From Maridesulfovibrio ferrireducens (GTDB lineage Bacteria > Desulfobacterota > Desulfovibrionia > Desulfovibrionales > Desulfovibrionaceae): a stretch of 64,000 nucleotides of DNA. Every line of letters starts with the position of its first letter. Within the stretch, counting starts at the first letter, position 1. Positions 45,654 to 54,194 of the stretch are shown piece after piece. Under the pieces are notes generated by a model that was not told the DNA's origin, did not search any database, and saw only the letters and a program-made list of their open reading frames with translations. The stretch is from NCBI RefSeq assembly GCF_900101105.1, contig NZ_FNGA01000003.1:1-64000 (forward strand). The letters are read 5' to 3'. A program made the position numbers and the translations under genes.

Positions 45654-46252
45654 GAGTGTAAAAACATGTTTATAAACATGTCAATTTCTTTGTTGATATC
45701 AAGTTCTTCTTCAAAAAAAAGAGAATATTGCGCGAGCCCGAAAAGGCTGGAGTAATAAAATGCTGAGGCTACCGCCGGTTTTAAATCCTTACGGAAAACG
45801 CCTTCATTAATTCCCCGTTCAAAAATCAATTCAACTTGTTTGATAAACTTAAACTCTTCATTTTTATACTTGAGTTTGAAGGGCATAAGTTCATCTGACC
45901 ATTCGGTTTTATTGAAAATTATTTCAAATGCTGTGCGAAAATTTTTGTCAGAAGTGGCATGGTTAAGCCATATTTTCATAAGGGTGACAAGAATTTCTTC
46001 TGGGGAGGATTTGTCATCAAATTTAGAAAAAATAATGCTTTGAACGGGAAGAAAAGCATGATCAAGCAGTTTTTCGAACAGGTCGGTTTTATTTTTAAAA
46101 TGCCAGTAGACTGCGCCCCGGGTGACTCCGGAATCCTCAGCAATATCTTGCAGTGTTGTTTTAGCATAGCCTTTAGTGCTGAATACTTTAAAAGCAGACG
46201 AGAGCAAGGCTTGTCTGGTCTTTTCTGCTTCTTCTTTGGTCTTACGCGCCAT
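45635..46252 (-). CDS. TetR family regulator (AcrR/TtgR-like)
   Basis: 205 residues. The DNA-binding domain (about 10-60) is close to the AcrR/TtgR type: TLQDIAEDSGVTRGAVYWHFKNKTDLF. The remainder is a ligand-binding helical domain. AcrR-like regulators usually control RND efflux pumps, but here the downstream, overlapping gene encodes an outer-membrane barrel. A palindrome in its upstream region suggests autoregulation. Confidence 0.9.
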   Translation of the reverse strand: MARKTKEEAEKTRQALLSSAFKVFSTKGYAKTTLQDIAEDSGVTRGAVYWHFKNKTDLFEKLLDHAFLPVQSIIFSKFDDKSSPEEILVTLMKIWLNHATSDKNFRTAFEIIFNKTEWSDELMPFKLKYKNEEFKFIKQVELIFERGINEGVFRKDLKPAVASAFYYSSLFGLAQYSLFFEEELDINKEIDMFINMFLHSCLCKK

Positions 46253-46263
46253 AATTCATCCCG

Positions 46264-46279
46264 TTTATATGTATATAAA
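46264..46279. promoter_or_regulatory. Candidate operator of the TetR-barrel operon
   Basis: TTTATAT-GT-ATATAAA, a perfect 7-bp inverted repeat with a 2-nt centre, 12 nt upstream of the tetR start. AT-only half-sites make chance occurrence possible. Confidence 0.35.
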
Positions 46280-46420
46280 AATTAGTCACTGACATAATAA
46301 TTATCTTTTATTACAGACTCGGAGGGATTTGTCATCCTGCTGAATTTTGTCAGTATCTTAAATTGATAATAGTTCAATTTGATTTTTTTTTGAAAGCTTT
46401 TTTATTTTTATATGAAAATT

Positions 46421-46456
46421 AAAATACCCGCGTGGATAAATCCACACGGGTATTAA
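46421..46456 (-). terminator. Terminator of the thrS-pheT operon
   Basis: AATACCCG-C-GTGGAT pairs with ATCCAC-A-CGGGTATT; the minus strand then reads TTTAATTTT. It lies 22 nt past the pheT stop. Confidence 0.87.
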
Positions 46457-46477
46457 GTTTCTATTAATGGTGTCGTA

Positions 46478-48877
46478 TTAGAAACGAACAGGAAGCGCTT
46501 TTTCCAGAGCGGAAAGCACTTTTGCATGTTCCTTATCTACTTCTTTATCCTTCAGAGTTTTTTTGGCGTGACGGTAAGTCAGGCGGAAGGATATATTGCG
46601 TTCTTTGTCCTGTCCTTCCGGGGTGAAGACAGTAACCAGTTCGACTGATTCAAGCAGTGGCAGTTTCAGTCCGAGAATTGCCTTTTGGATTGCCTCAGCA
46701 TGAAGGGAGACAGGGGCTATTGCGGTTACGTCTCTTCTTGAAGGAGGGAAAACCGGGAGCAGAGCAAATTGGATATCATGATTCATGACTTTTTCACGCA
46801 GGAGCTCGGCATTGAGGTCTGCCATCCAAATTTCCTTTTTAGCATGATATTTGTCAGCGATATCAGGTTTGATCATACCCATGAATCCAACTTCGTCGTT
46901 GCCGCATTCAATTTTGATGCAAGGTTCAAGATATGAGTGGTCTTCAACGAGAGAAACTTCAGGAGTTTCCAGTTTAAGGTCACAAATAAGATGTTCAATA
47001 AGCCCTTTAACATCGAGGTAGTCGGCGTCGCCGTGTTCATGCGGCCATTCAGCAGCATTTCTCTGTCCTGTGAGCATGACGCCTATTCTGGTCTGCTCAC
47101 GGGTGTTTGTGTCGGACGTAGTATCTTCCACAAAGTTTTTAGCGATTTCAAAAATTCTGATATGAGTATTGCCCTGTGCCAGATTATGGCGGACAGTATT
47201 CAGCATTCCCGGAGCAAGCTCGGTACGCAGTACATTCTGATCTTCACTTAGCGGGTTTGCTATGTGAACTCGTCCTTCGGTGGGAAGTCCAAGCAGATCC
47301 AGATCTTCATCACCTACAAAGCTGTAGTTGATAGCCTCATGCAGGCCTACACCGCGTCCCCATTGCTTAACTCTGCGGAAGAAGCCGTAAGGTGTATCGG
47401 CTAGTACTGCTGAATCAAAAGTTTTGGAAATGCGTGGAAGAACGGAAGGGATTTTATCCATACCGAAGAAACGCGCAACTTCTTCGTAAAGGTCAGCCTC
47501 ACGTTCGAGGTCAAGTCTGAATGAAGGAGTGGTTACTTTCCAGCGGTCTGCGTCGGAGTCATTTACTTCGAGTCCCATGAGGGTGAACGCATTCTTGCTG
47601 AATTCCGGATCAAGTGAAAGTCCGAGCCATGAATTACAGCGGGCATGGCGATAATCATGAGTGCGGGTCTGCCAAGGTGTCGGTTCGTTCTTGGCAACTC
47701 CTGAAATAACATTTGCACCGGAGAGTTCACTCATAAGCTGAGCTGCTCTGTTCATTGCAAAAGTATTAAGCTGCTGATCTACGCCGCGTTCGAATCTGTA
47801 AGAAGCCTCAGAAGGCAGAGATAGTCTGCGGGCTGTTTTACGGATTAATCCGGGTCTGAAAACTGCGCTTTCAAGGACTACATTTTTTGACTCATTGCTG
47901 ATCTCAGAATTCATGCCGCCCATAACTCCGGCAAGAGCTACCGGGCGTTCAGAGTCCCAGATAAGAAGATCGGCATCTTTAAGAGTCCGTTCCTGCTCAT
48001 CAAGAGTGGAGAACTTAAGTCCTTCGGAAGCAAGTCCGACTCTGATGGAATTGCCTTTCAGCAGATCGCGGTCAAACGCGTGCAGAGGCTGTCCAAGTTC
48101 AAAAAGAATATAGTTAGTAACGTCAACGATATTGCTGATGGGTCTAACTCCGACTGAAAGAAGGCGGAAACGCATCCAGTCAGGGGAGGGTTTGATAACA
48201 GCGCCTTCAAGAATTCTGGCCTGATAAAGAGGGCAGAGTTCTGGATCGTCGATATTAATTTTCAACATATCTGCTGCGTTGCCGCCGGACTCAATAAGAT
48301 TGAGCTTGGGCATGGTAAGCGGCAGGTTGAAGCCGAGAGCTGTTTCTCTGGCGATACCCAAAATAGAAAGACAGTCAGCTCTGTTAGGAGTGACTCCAAG
48401 GTCGAGAATTGTTGTCTCGAGGTTCATCGCCTCAACAAAATTCTGTCCAGCTTTCAATGTTTCGGGAAGAACCATGATGCCTTCATGGGCATCAGAAAGT
48501 TCGAGCTCTCTTTCGGAACAGATCATGCCGTGAGACTTAATACCGCGAAGCTTAGCCTTTTTAATTTTAAGGCCGCCGGGAATAATTGTCCCGACTTTTG
48601 CTACGGGGACATTTTGTCCTTTGGCAACGTTGGATGCGCCGCAGACGATATCCAGAAGTTCAGCTTCTCCGACATCAACTTTACAAACTGAAAGTTTATC
48701 AGCTTCAGGGTGCGCGCCACATTCAACAATGTGTCCGACAACTATGGGAGAGATAGCTTCAAAAGGATTGTAAATTTCTTCCAGCTCAAGGCCGAGCATA
48801 GTCAGTCTGTCGCCAAGCTCCTGAATTTCGCCTTCGTAAGGAACGAAATCGCGTAGCCATTGCATGCTTAAAAGCAT
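46478..48877 (-). CDS. pheT: Phenylalanyl-tRNA synthetase beta subunit
   Basis: Large subunit of the alpha2-beta2 enzyme that charges tRNA-Phe; it carries editing and tRNA-binding functions. The 799-residue protein has the N-terminal tRNA-binding fold (VVGHIVECGAHPEADKLSVCKVDVG), the B3/B4 editing region, B5, the synthetase-like core and the C-terminal anticodon-binding domain (FPPSRRDVTAIAPVSLHAEAI). GGAGG precedes the first ATG. It is separated from pheS by 146 nt holding a perfect 12-bp hairpin. Confidence 0.97.
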   Translation of the reverse strand: MLLSMQWLRDFVPYEGEIQELGDRLTMLGLELEEIYNPFEAISPIVVGHIVECGAHPEADKLSVCKVDVGEAELLDIVCGASNVAKGQNVPVAKVGTIIPGGLKIKKAKLRGIKSHGMICSERELELSDAHEGIMVLPETLKAGQNFVEAMNLETTILDLGVTPNRADCLSILGIARETALGFNLPLTMPKLNLIESGGNAADMLKINIDDPELCPLYQARILEGAVIKPSPDWMRFRLLSVGVRPISNIVDVTNYILFELGQPLHAFDRDLLKGNSIRVGLASEGLKFSTLDEQERTLKDADLLIWDSERPVALAGVMGGMNSEISNESKNVVLESAVFRPGLIRKTARRLSLPSEASYRFERGVDQQLNTFAMNRAAQLMSELSGANVISGVAKNEPTPWQTRTHDYRHARCNSWLGLSLDPEFSKNAFTLMGLEVNDSDADRWKVTTPSFRLDLEREADLYEEVARFFGMDKIPSVLPRISKTFDSAVLADTPYGFFRRVKQWGRGVGLHEAINYSFVGDEDLDLLGLPTEGRVHIANPLSEDQNVLRTELAPGMLNTVRHNLAQGNTHIRIFEIAKNFVEDTTSDTNTREQTRIGVMLTGQRNAAEWPHEHGDADYLDVKGLIEHLICDLKLETPEVSLVEDHSYLEPCIKIECGNDEVGFMGMIKPDIADKYHAKKEIWMADLNAELLREKVMNHDIQFALLPVFPPSRRDVTAIAPVSLHAEAIQKAILGLKLPLLESVELVTVFTPEGQDKERNISFRLTYRHAKKTLKDKEVDKEHAKVLSALEKALPVRF

Positions 48878-48978
48878 TGGGGGCCTCCGGCGGTCCGGTT
48901 TTACCTCGTAAGGTGCACGGACCAGAAAATTTTTATGAATATGTTCGTGAAAGGGGAACAGTCTTTAAAATAATATTG

Positions 48979-49008
48979 CAGGACAGGATAAAAAAATCCT
49001 GTCCTGCA
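48979..49008 (-). terminator. Hairpin in the pheS-pheT gap
   Basis: GCAGGACAGGAT-N6-ATCCTGTCCTGC, a perfect 12-bp stem 15 nt past the pheS stop. On the minus strand it is followed by AATATTATTTT, a weak T tract. It could be a partial terminator or an mRNA-stabilising hairpin. Confidence 0.5.
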
Positions 49009-49023
49009 AGCCCTTAGCAAGGG

Positions 49024-50073
49024 TTAGGAAAACTGTTCTAGAAACCGGATATCGTTTTCAAAAAACATACGCAGATCGCCGATGCCGTATTTCAGCATAG
49101 CAACGCGTTCGATACCTAGTCCGAATGCGAAACCGGAATATTTTTCGGTGTCGTAGTCGACCGCTTCCATGACGTTGGGGTCCATCATTCCGCAACCAAG
49201 AATTTCAACCCAGCCTGTCTGTTTGCAGACTCGGCAAGGTTTACCGTCGATATGTCCTTTTCCGCCGCACATAACGCAGGAAATATCAACTTCCGCGCTA
49301 GGTTCGGTAAATGGAAAGAAACTTGGACGGAAACGAACTTCTGTTTTCGGTCCGAAAAGCTGATGAACGAATGCGGTAAGCGTGCCTCTGAGATCCGCCA
49401 TACTGACATTTTGATCTACCAGAAAGCCTTCGATCTGGTGGAACATAGGGGTATGGGTAAGATCTGAATCCCGGCGGTATACTTTACCCGGAGCGATAGC
49501 AGCCAAAGGAGGATTTCTATCCTTCATGGTGCGAATCTGCAAAGGTGAAGTATGCGTGCGCAGCAGAATAGAGTCTGAAATATACAGAGTATCCTGCATG
49601 TCCCTTGCGGGGTGCTCAGGCGGAATGTTCAGGGCTTCAAAATTGTACCAGTCGTTTTCGACTTCCGGTCCGGTTACGACTTCAAAACCAAGTCCGACGA
49701 ACACATCACAAATTTCATCCATCACCAAAGTGACAGGATGGAGTGATCCTTTGTGAGGAGTGCGACCGGGCATAGTCGGGTCGAAACGGGATAAGCTCTC
49801 TGTTATGGCAGCTCTTTCAAGCTGGGACTGCCTTCCCTCTATCAGTTCTGTGAGAGCTGTTTTGACTTCGTTGGCTTTTTTACCTGCGACGGGTTTATCT
49901 TCACTGGAGAGGGAGGGAAGACCGGACATAATCTTGGCAAGGCGACCCTTGCGGCCAAGGTTTTCAATCCTGAGTTCTTCCAGATCTGATAAAGAAGAAG
50001 CCTGGTCCAGACGAGCTTTACACTCCGGGACCAGGCTTTCCAGTTCCTGTAGCAGGGACTTTGCGTCCGACAT
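49024..50073 (-). CDS. pheS: Phenylalanyl-tRNA synthetase alpha subunit
   Basis: Catalytic subunit that activates Phe. The 349-residue protein has an N-terminal coiled coil, [21 protein letters not shown], motif 2 with TSPLQIRTM and [21 protein letters not shown], and motif 3 [18 protein letters not shown] Cys-rich insert ([23 protein letters not shown]) is present, as in many bacterial PheS. It starts immediately after rplT (2-nt gap). Confidence 0.97.
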   Translation of the reverse strand: MSDAKSLLQELESLVPECKARLDQASSLSDLEELRIENLGRKGRLAKIMSGLPSLSSEDKPVAGKKANEVKTALTELIEGRQSQLERAAITESLSRFDPTMPGRTPHKGSLHPVTLVMDEICDVFVGLGFEVVTGPEVENDWYNFEALNIPPEHPARDMQDTLYISDSILLRTHTSPLQIRTMKDRNPPLAAIAPGKVYRRDSDLTHTPMFHQIEGFLVDQNVSMADLRGTLTAFVHQLFGPKTEVRFRPSFFPFTEPSAEVDISCVMCGGKGHIDGKPCRVCKQTGWVEILGCGMMDPNVMEAVDYDTEKYSGFAFGLGIERVAMLKYGIGDLRMFFENDIRFLEQFS

Positions 50074-50075
50074 CT

Positions 50076-50429
50076 TTAGCTTACCTGTGCTCTAGCTAGC
50101 TCAGCGATCTTGGCGAAAGCAACAGTGTCGCTTACGGCCAGGTCAGCCAGAATCTTACGGTTGAGTTCAATACCGGCCTTGGAAAGGCCATTGATGAAAC
50201 GACTGTAAGACATATCATTCAAGCGAGCGGCGGCATTAATACGCTGAATCCAAAGTTTCCGCATTTCACGTTTACGAACTTTACGTCCGACGTAAGCCAT
50301 GCAAAGCGAACGTTCTACACGTTCTCTAGCGGTACGGTACAGAGTGCTACCGGAACCACGAAAACCTTTGGCCATCTTTAAATATTTTTTGTGCCGCTTC
50401 TTAGCAGCCATACCACGTTTAATTCTCAT
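50076..50429 (-). CDS. rplT: 50S ribosomal protein L20
   Basis: Assembles early on 23S rRNA. 117 residues with the standard [25 protein letters not shown] start and a normal length. GGAGGATTCGG precedes the ATG. Part of infC-rpmI-rplT, where L20 often represses its own operon. Confidence 0.98.
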   Translation of the reverse strand: MRIKRGMAAKKRHKKYLKMAKGFRGSGSTLYRTARERVERSLCMAYVGRKVRKREMRKLWIQRINAAARLNDMSYSRFINGLSKAGIELNRKILADLAVSDTVAFAKIAELARAQVS

Positions 50430-50501
50430 TCCGAATCCTCCGAAAGGCCACCCGTATGCATCTAAGCACGGGTAGGAATACTATTAATTTAAAAAAGAGC
50501 T

Positions 50502-50699
50502 TTATGCGTAGGGGAGCATGCGTTTGACTTGACCAATATTGGCGCTGTCAACGAGTGTGCTCTGACCTAATCTGCTCTTACGCTTTGCATTTTTCTTTGT
50601 CAGGATATGACGAAGACCCTGTCTGCGGCGCTTGAATTTTCCAGTACCAGTTTTAGTGAAACGCTTTGCAGCGCCTCTTCTAGTTTTCATTTTTGGCAT
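50502..50699 (-). CDS. rpmI: 50S ribosomal protein L35
   Basis: 65 residues with the family start MPKMKTRRGAAKRFTKTGTGKFKRR and end LVDSANIGQVKRMLPYA. GGAGG precedes the ATG. It lies between infC and rplT, as in most bacteria. Confidence 0.98.
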   Translation of the reverse strand: MPKMKTRRGAAKRFTKTGTGKFKRRRQGLRHILTKKNAKRKSRLGQSTLVDSANIGQVKRMLPYA

Positions 50700-50750
50700 T
50701 TTCTATCCTCCTTGGGATATAACCGACAACTTAGAGCGTCGGACAAAACC

Positions 50751-51299
50751 TTATTTTTTTATAGGAGCCAACATCATGTTCATGGTGCGGCCTTCAGATC
50801 TAGGCGCCTGGTCCATTTTGGCGATATCCTTAGTATCTTCTCTGACGCGTTCCAAGACAATCAACCCTCTGTCCTTGTGGACGATTTCCCGTCCTCGGAA
50901 AAATATGGTGACCTTGCATCTATCACCGTCATCAAGGAAACGGCGAATATGCTTGAGCTTTGTCTGGTAATCGTGCTCATCGGTTTTTGGTCGAAACTTT
51001 ACTTCCTTGATCTGGATGACAGTTTGCTTCTTTTTGGCTTCCTGCTTGCGCTTCTGCTGCTGATACTTGAACTTACCATAGTCCATAATCTTGCATACAG
51101 GTGGATCTTCCTTTTCTGCAACTTCTACCAAATCAAGTCCTCGGCTCATAGCTAGTTCAAGCGCATCAGCTGTTGAAATTACTCCCAACTGCTCGCCTTG
51201 ATCATCAATAACTCTAACCTGAGGAACTCGAATACGTTCGTTTCGTCGGGCTCCGTCTTCCCTGCGATAGGGGCGCCTGCCGTCTTTATGAAAAGCTAT
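50751..51299 (-). CDS. infC: Translation initiation factor IF-3 with AUA start codon
   Basis: Prevents subunit joining and proofreads the start codon. The first ordinary start codon in frame (TTG, 51188) is too late: it would remove the conserved IF-3 N-terminal sequence [16 protein letters not shown]. Reading upstream, an in-frame TGA lies two codons before an ATA at 51299. That ATA has a perfect GGAGG with 8-nt spacing, and no ATG, GTG or TTG lies between it and the N-terminal domain. Translation therefore most likely starts at AUA, giving 182 residues, a normal IF-3 length. IF-3 rejects such codons, so this gives self-limiting expression, as with AUU in E. coli infC. It overlaps thrS by 14 nt. 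Confidence 0.88.
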   Translation of the reverse strand: MAFHKDGRRPYRREDGARRNERIRVPQVRVIDDQGEQLGVISTADALELAMSRGLDLVEVAEKEDPPVCKIMDYGKFKYQQQKRKQEAKKKQTVIQIKEVKFRPKTDEHDYQTKLKHIRRFLDDGDRCKVTIFFRGREIVHKDRGLIVLERVREDTKDIAKMDQAPRSEGRTMNMMLAPIKK

Positions 51300-53214
51300 A
51301 GCTCATGCCTCCGCGTTTGAATGGTTCGTTGATGGCGGTCGAAATAAGCTCTGCCGCTTCATCAAGAGGCTTGAGTCCCGGGTCTTCCCCGTCGCGGGCC
51401 CTTACATTGACCGATTCCGCTGCGACCTCGTTGTCGCCGATTATCAACATGTACGGGATCTTTTCTAATTGAGCTTCCCGTACTTTGTAGCCCAATTTCT
51501 CATTGCGTATATCAACCTCAGCACGAATGCCCTTTTCTTGCAGAAATCGCAAGACTTTTTCGGCGAATTCGTTCTGAGTGTCAGTAACAGTAAGTATTTT
51601 TGCCTGAACAGGAGATAACCAAGCGGGCATTGCTCCACCTGTGTGTTCGAGCAGGACTCCGATGAATCTTTCAATGGAGCCGAGGATGACGCGATGTAGC
51701 ATTACTGGTCTGTGTTTCGCACCGTCTTCGCCCACATATACTAAGTCGAACCTGTCTGGCAAGGTAAAATCACACTGAATAGTAGCACACTGCCAACGAC
51801 GGTCAAGCGCATCTTTGATAATTATGTCGATTTTGGGGCCGTAAAAAGCACCATCACCTTCATTAATTGAATACTCCATGCCCATTGTATCGAGTGCATC
51901 TTTCAGTGCAAAAGTAGCTTTATCCCAATCTTCTTCGGAACCGATAGCCTTTTCAGGCTTGGTGCTGATTTCAGCTTCATAGTCAAATCCGAAAAGTTTC
52001 ATTATATCACCGACGAATTTTGCTACGCCGATAATTTCATCTCTGAGTTGATCCTGACGGCAGAGAATGTGTGCATCATCCTGAGTAAAGGAGCGCACTC
52101 TCAACAATCCGTGCAGAACACCTGATTTTTCGTGGCGATGTACGACTCCCAGCTCAAAATAGCGCTGTGGAAGGTCGCGATAGCTGCGAATTCTGGATTT
52201 AAAAACCAGCATGTGAGAAAGACAGTTCATAGGTTTGATGCCGTATGCCTGATCGTCAATCTCAGTAAAATACATATTTTCACGATAGTTGTCGTAATGT
52301 CCGGAGCGTTCCCATAGTTCTCTTTTGAGAATAAGCGGACCCTGAACAAAACTATAACCGCGTTTCAGATGTTCTTTGCGTTCGAAGTCTTCAAGGACAG
52401 CTCTGATGAGAGCTCCTTTCGGATGCCAGATGATCATTCCTGCGCCGACTTCGTTGTTCACTGAAAAAAGATCCAGCTGAGTTCCGAGTTTGCGGTGATC
52501 GCGTTTTTTGGCTTCTTCGAGGTGGTGAAGGTGTTTTTTCAGCGTTTTAGCATCCGCAAAAGCGGTTCCGTATATACGCTGAAGCTGGGCGCGATTTTCA
52601 TCGCCGCGCCAGTAGGCTCCTGCAACAGATAGGAGCTTGAAAGCTTTGAGCATACCTGTGCGGGCAACGTGAGGTCCACGACAAAGATCGCAGAAATCGC
52701 CGTTTGTATAGATAGAAACAGTTTCAGCGCCGAGGTCGTCAATAAGTTCTACCTTGTAGGCTTCACCCATTTTGTCGAATTTTTCTCTGGCATCTGCGCT
52801 GGAAAGCTCTTCTCTTGAAAATTCTTCGTTAGCACCTACACGGCGAAGCATTTCGGCTTCAATAGTCTCAAGGTCTTCAGGTGTAAAAGGGCGTTCGTAT
52901 TCGAAGTCGTAGTAAAAACCTTTGGCAATTGAAGGGCCGATGGTCACTTTTGCTGTGGGGAAAAGTTTTTTAACAGCTTCAGCCATAAGGTGAGCTGTGG
53001 AGTGACGGATTATTTCAATTCCTTCATCAGACGTATCCATGACGGGTTCAAGCGTTGTGCAGTCCGCAGGAACGGGGGATGAAAGGTCAATAAATGAGTC
53101 GCAGCATTTTGCCGCAACAGCACTCTTGAACTGTTTTTTAGACAGGGCTTCTTTGAGCACTTCGCCGATTGTGGCGCCTTGCTCTACTTCAATTTCATTT
53201 CCTGCAACTAGCAT
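51286..53214 (-). CDS. thrS: Threonyl-tRNA synthetase
   Basis: Charges tRNA-Thr. The 642-residue protein has an N-terminal TGS domain (about 1-60), the editing domain with [16 protein letters not shown] and [10 protein letters not shown], the class II core with [19 protein letters not shown] and [22 protein letters not shown], and an anticodon-binding C-terminus. Length is normal. It is the first gene of thrS-infC-rpmI-rplT-pheS-pheT. Confidence 0.97.
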   Translation of the reverse strand: MLVAGNEIEVEQGATIGEVLKEALSKKQFKSAVAAKCCDSFIDLSSPVPADCTTLEPVMDTSDEGIEIIRHSTAHLMAEAVKKLFPTAKVTIGPSIAKGFYYDFEYERPFTPEDLETIEAEMLRRVGANEEFSREELSSADAREKFDKMGEAYKVELIDDLGAETVSIYTNGDFCDLCRGPHVARTGMLKAFKLLSVAGAYWRGDENRAQLQRIYGTAFADAKTLKKHLHHLEEAKKRDHRKLGTQLDLFSVNNEVGAGMIIWHPKGALIRAVLEDFERKEHLKRGYSFVQGPLILKRELWERSGHYDNYRENMYFTEIDDQAYGIKPMNCLSHMLVFKSRIRSYRDLPQRYFELGVVHRHEKSGVLHGLLRVRSFTQDDAHILCRQDQLRDEIIGVAKFVGDIMKLFGFDYEAEISTKPEKAIGSEEDWDKATFALKDALDTMGMEYSINEGDGAFYGPKIDIIIKDALDRRWQCATIQCDFTLPDRFDLVYVGEDGAKHRPVMLHRVILGSIERFIGVLLEHTGGAMPAWLSPVQAKILTVTDTQNEFAEKVLRFLQEKGIRAEVDIRNEKLGYKVREAQLEKIPYMLIIGDNEVAAESVNVRARDGEDPGLKPLDEAAELISTAINEPFKRGGMSYSFS

Positions 53215-53460
53215 AACAACTCTCTCTCTGCGGAAGACGTTTTATATTGATCCCGTTTGGCGGGGATAAAATCTTAACTTTAAATTCATTAAATATACTG
53301 CATCTTGCAACATATTGTTTTGATCTAGCTTGTCATAAGAAAAAAAAGAAAAAGATCAGCGTTGAACTGAAATATTTCATTTTTTATATGACATGGAAGG
53401 CGGTATTTTTATCTAATAAGATTTGATAAGTCAAGCTGTATGCGGCGCATCTACTGCTTT

Positions 53461-54186
53461 TCATTGCACTTGAAGAGCAAAGGCCGTTTTATTTTCGGTT
53501 TCGTTAAAGCCCACTAATTCAAATCCTTGCTGATTTTTTTCACAGTTCAGGATTTTAAGAGTGTTACCTTCAAAAACTTCGGAAAGAAAAGCTATACGAA
53601 TCGAGTTAATGTTTTTCGGGGCAGCGCCGTAGGTCCGAAGGGCATCCATACCCCACCTTAGATATTCGGTGTTGTTAACGTGACCGCTTGCGTCAAGTGA
53701 ACTGTAGGGGATGCGGAAGTTATTAAGTTCATTTTCAGGTTTGCCGGGGCGGATTCTTTTTAGTTCATCTTTAAATATGGATTTAGTTTTCGGGAGAAGG
53801 TCTAAGCCTAATAAATCTATATTCAAGGGTTTTCCTGTTTCGGAATCTAATATCATCCATTCCGAGCTTGCGCGGACAATTTCATTTCCGCTTTCATCGC
53901 ATCCTGAAAACTCACGAAATGCTCTGAGCCTTTTCGCGCCCTTTGACCATGTTGTGAGAGAAAAGTTTTTTTCCCGACGCGGGAGTTTTTTTATCTCAAT
54001 ACGCATGGATGTCAGCACCCAGAAGCAGTTTTTATCACCTAACTGCGCTACTCCGAACCCTTCACGGTCGGCGTGCATGGTCGCTGCTTCCTGTAATCGG
54101 CACATCAGCCAATGGTAATGCATTCTGTCGTCCGGCCCTGTTTCATATGCCGGGACGACAGAGCTTATAATCATGGTATCATTCAT
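53461..54186 (-). CDS. Acyl-ACP thioesterase-like hotdog protein
   Basis: 241 residues from the ATG at 54186, 8 nt after the cyclase stop; the longer frame would overlap shc. Two hotdog units are seen: an N-terminal one (YHWLMCRLQEAATMHADREGFGVAQL, SLTTWSKGAKRLRAFREF) and a C-terminal one with SSLDASGHVNNTEYLRW, where the FatA/FatB-like family keeps its catalytic Asn/His region. Such enzymes release fatty acids from acyl carrier protein. Its coupling to shc suggests a role in adjusting acyl chains or membrane lipid make-up alongside hopanoids; this is inference. Confidence 0.82.
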   Translation of the reverse strand: MNDTMIISSVVPAYETGPDDRMHYHWLMCRLQEAATMHADREGFGVAQLGDKNCFWVLTSMRIEIKKLPRREKNFSLTTWSKGAKRLRAFREFSGCDESGNEIVRASSEWMILDSETGKPLNIDLLGLDLLPKTKSIFKDELKRIRPGKPENELNNFRIPYSSLDASGHVNNTEYLRWGMDALRTYGAAPKNINSIRIAFLSEVFEGNTLKILNCEKNQQGFELVGFNETENKTAFALQVQ

Positions 54187-54194
54187 CGCCGTTT

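Noticed and set aside
45635-46252. RND efflux pump regulator
   Set aside because: The regulator is AcrR/TtgR-like, but no efflux pump gene follows; the overlapping downstream gene is an outer-membrane barrel.
49169-49756. Plus-strand frames opposite pheS
   Set aside because: They are antisense shadows of a well-conserved synthetase gene, with no ribosome sites.
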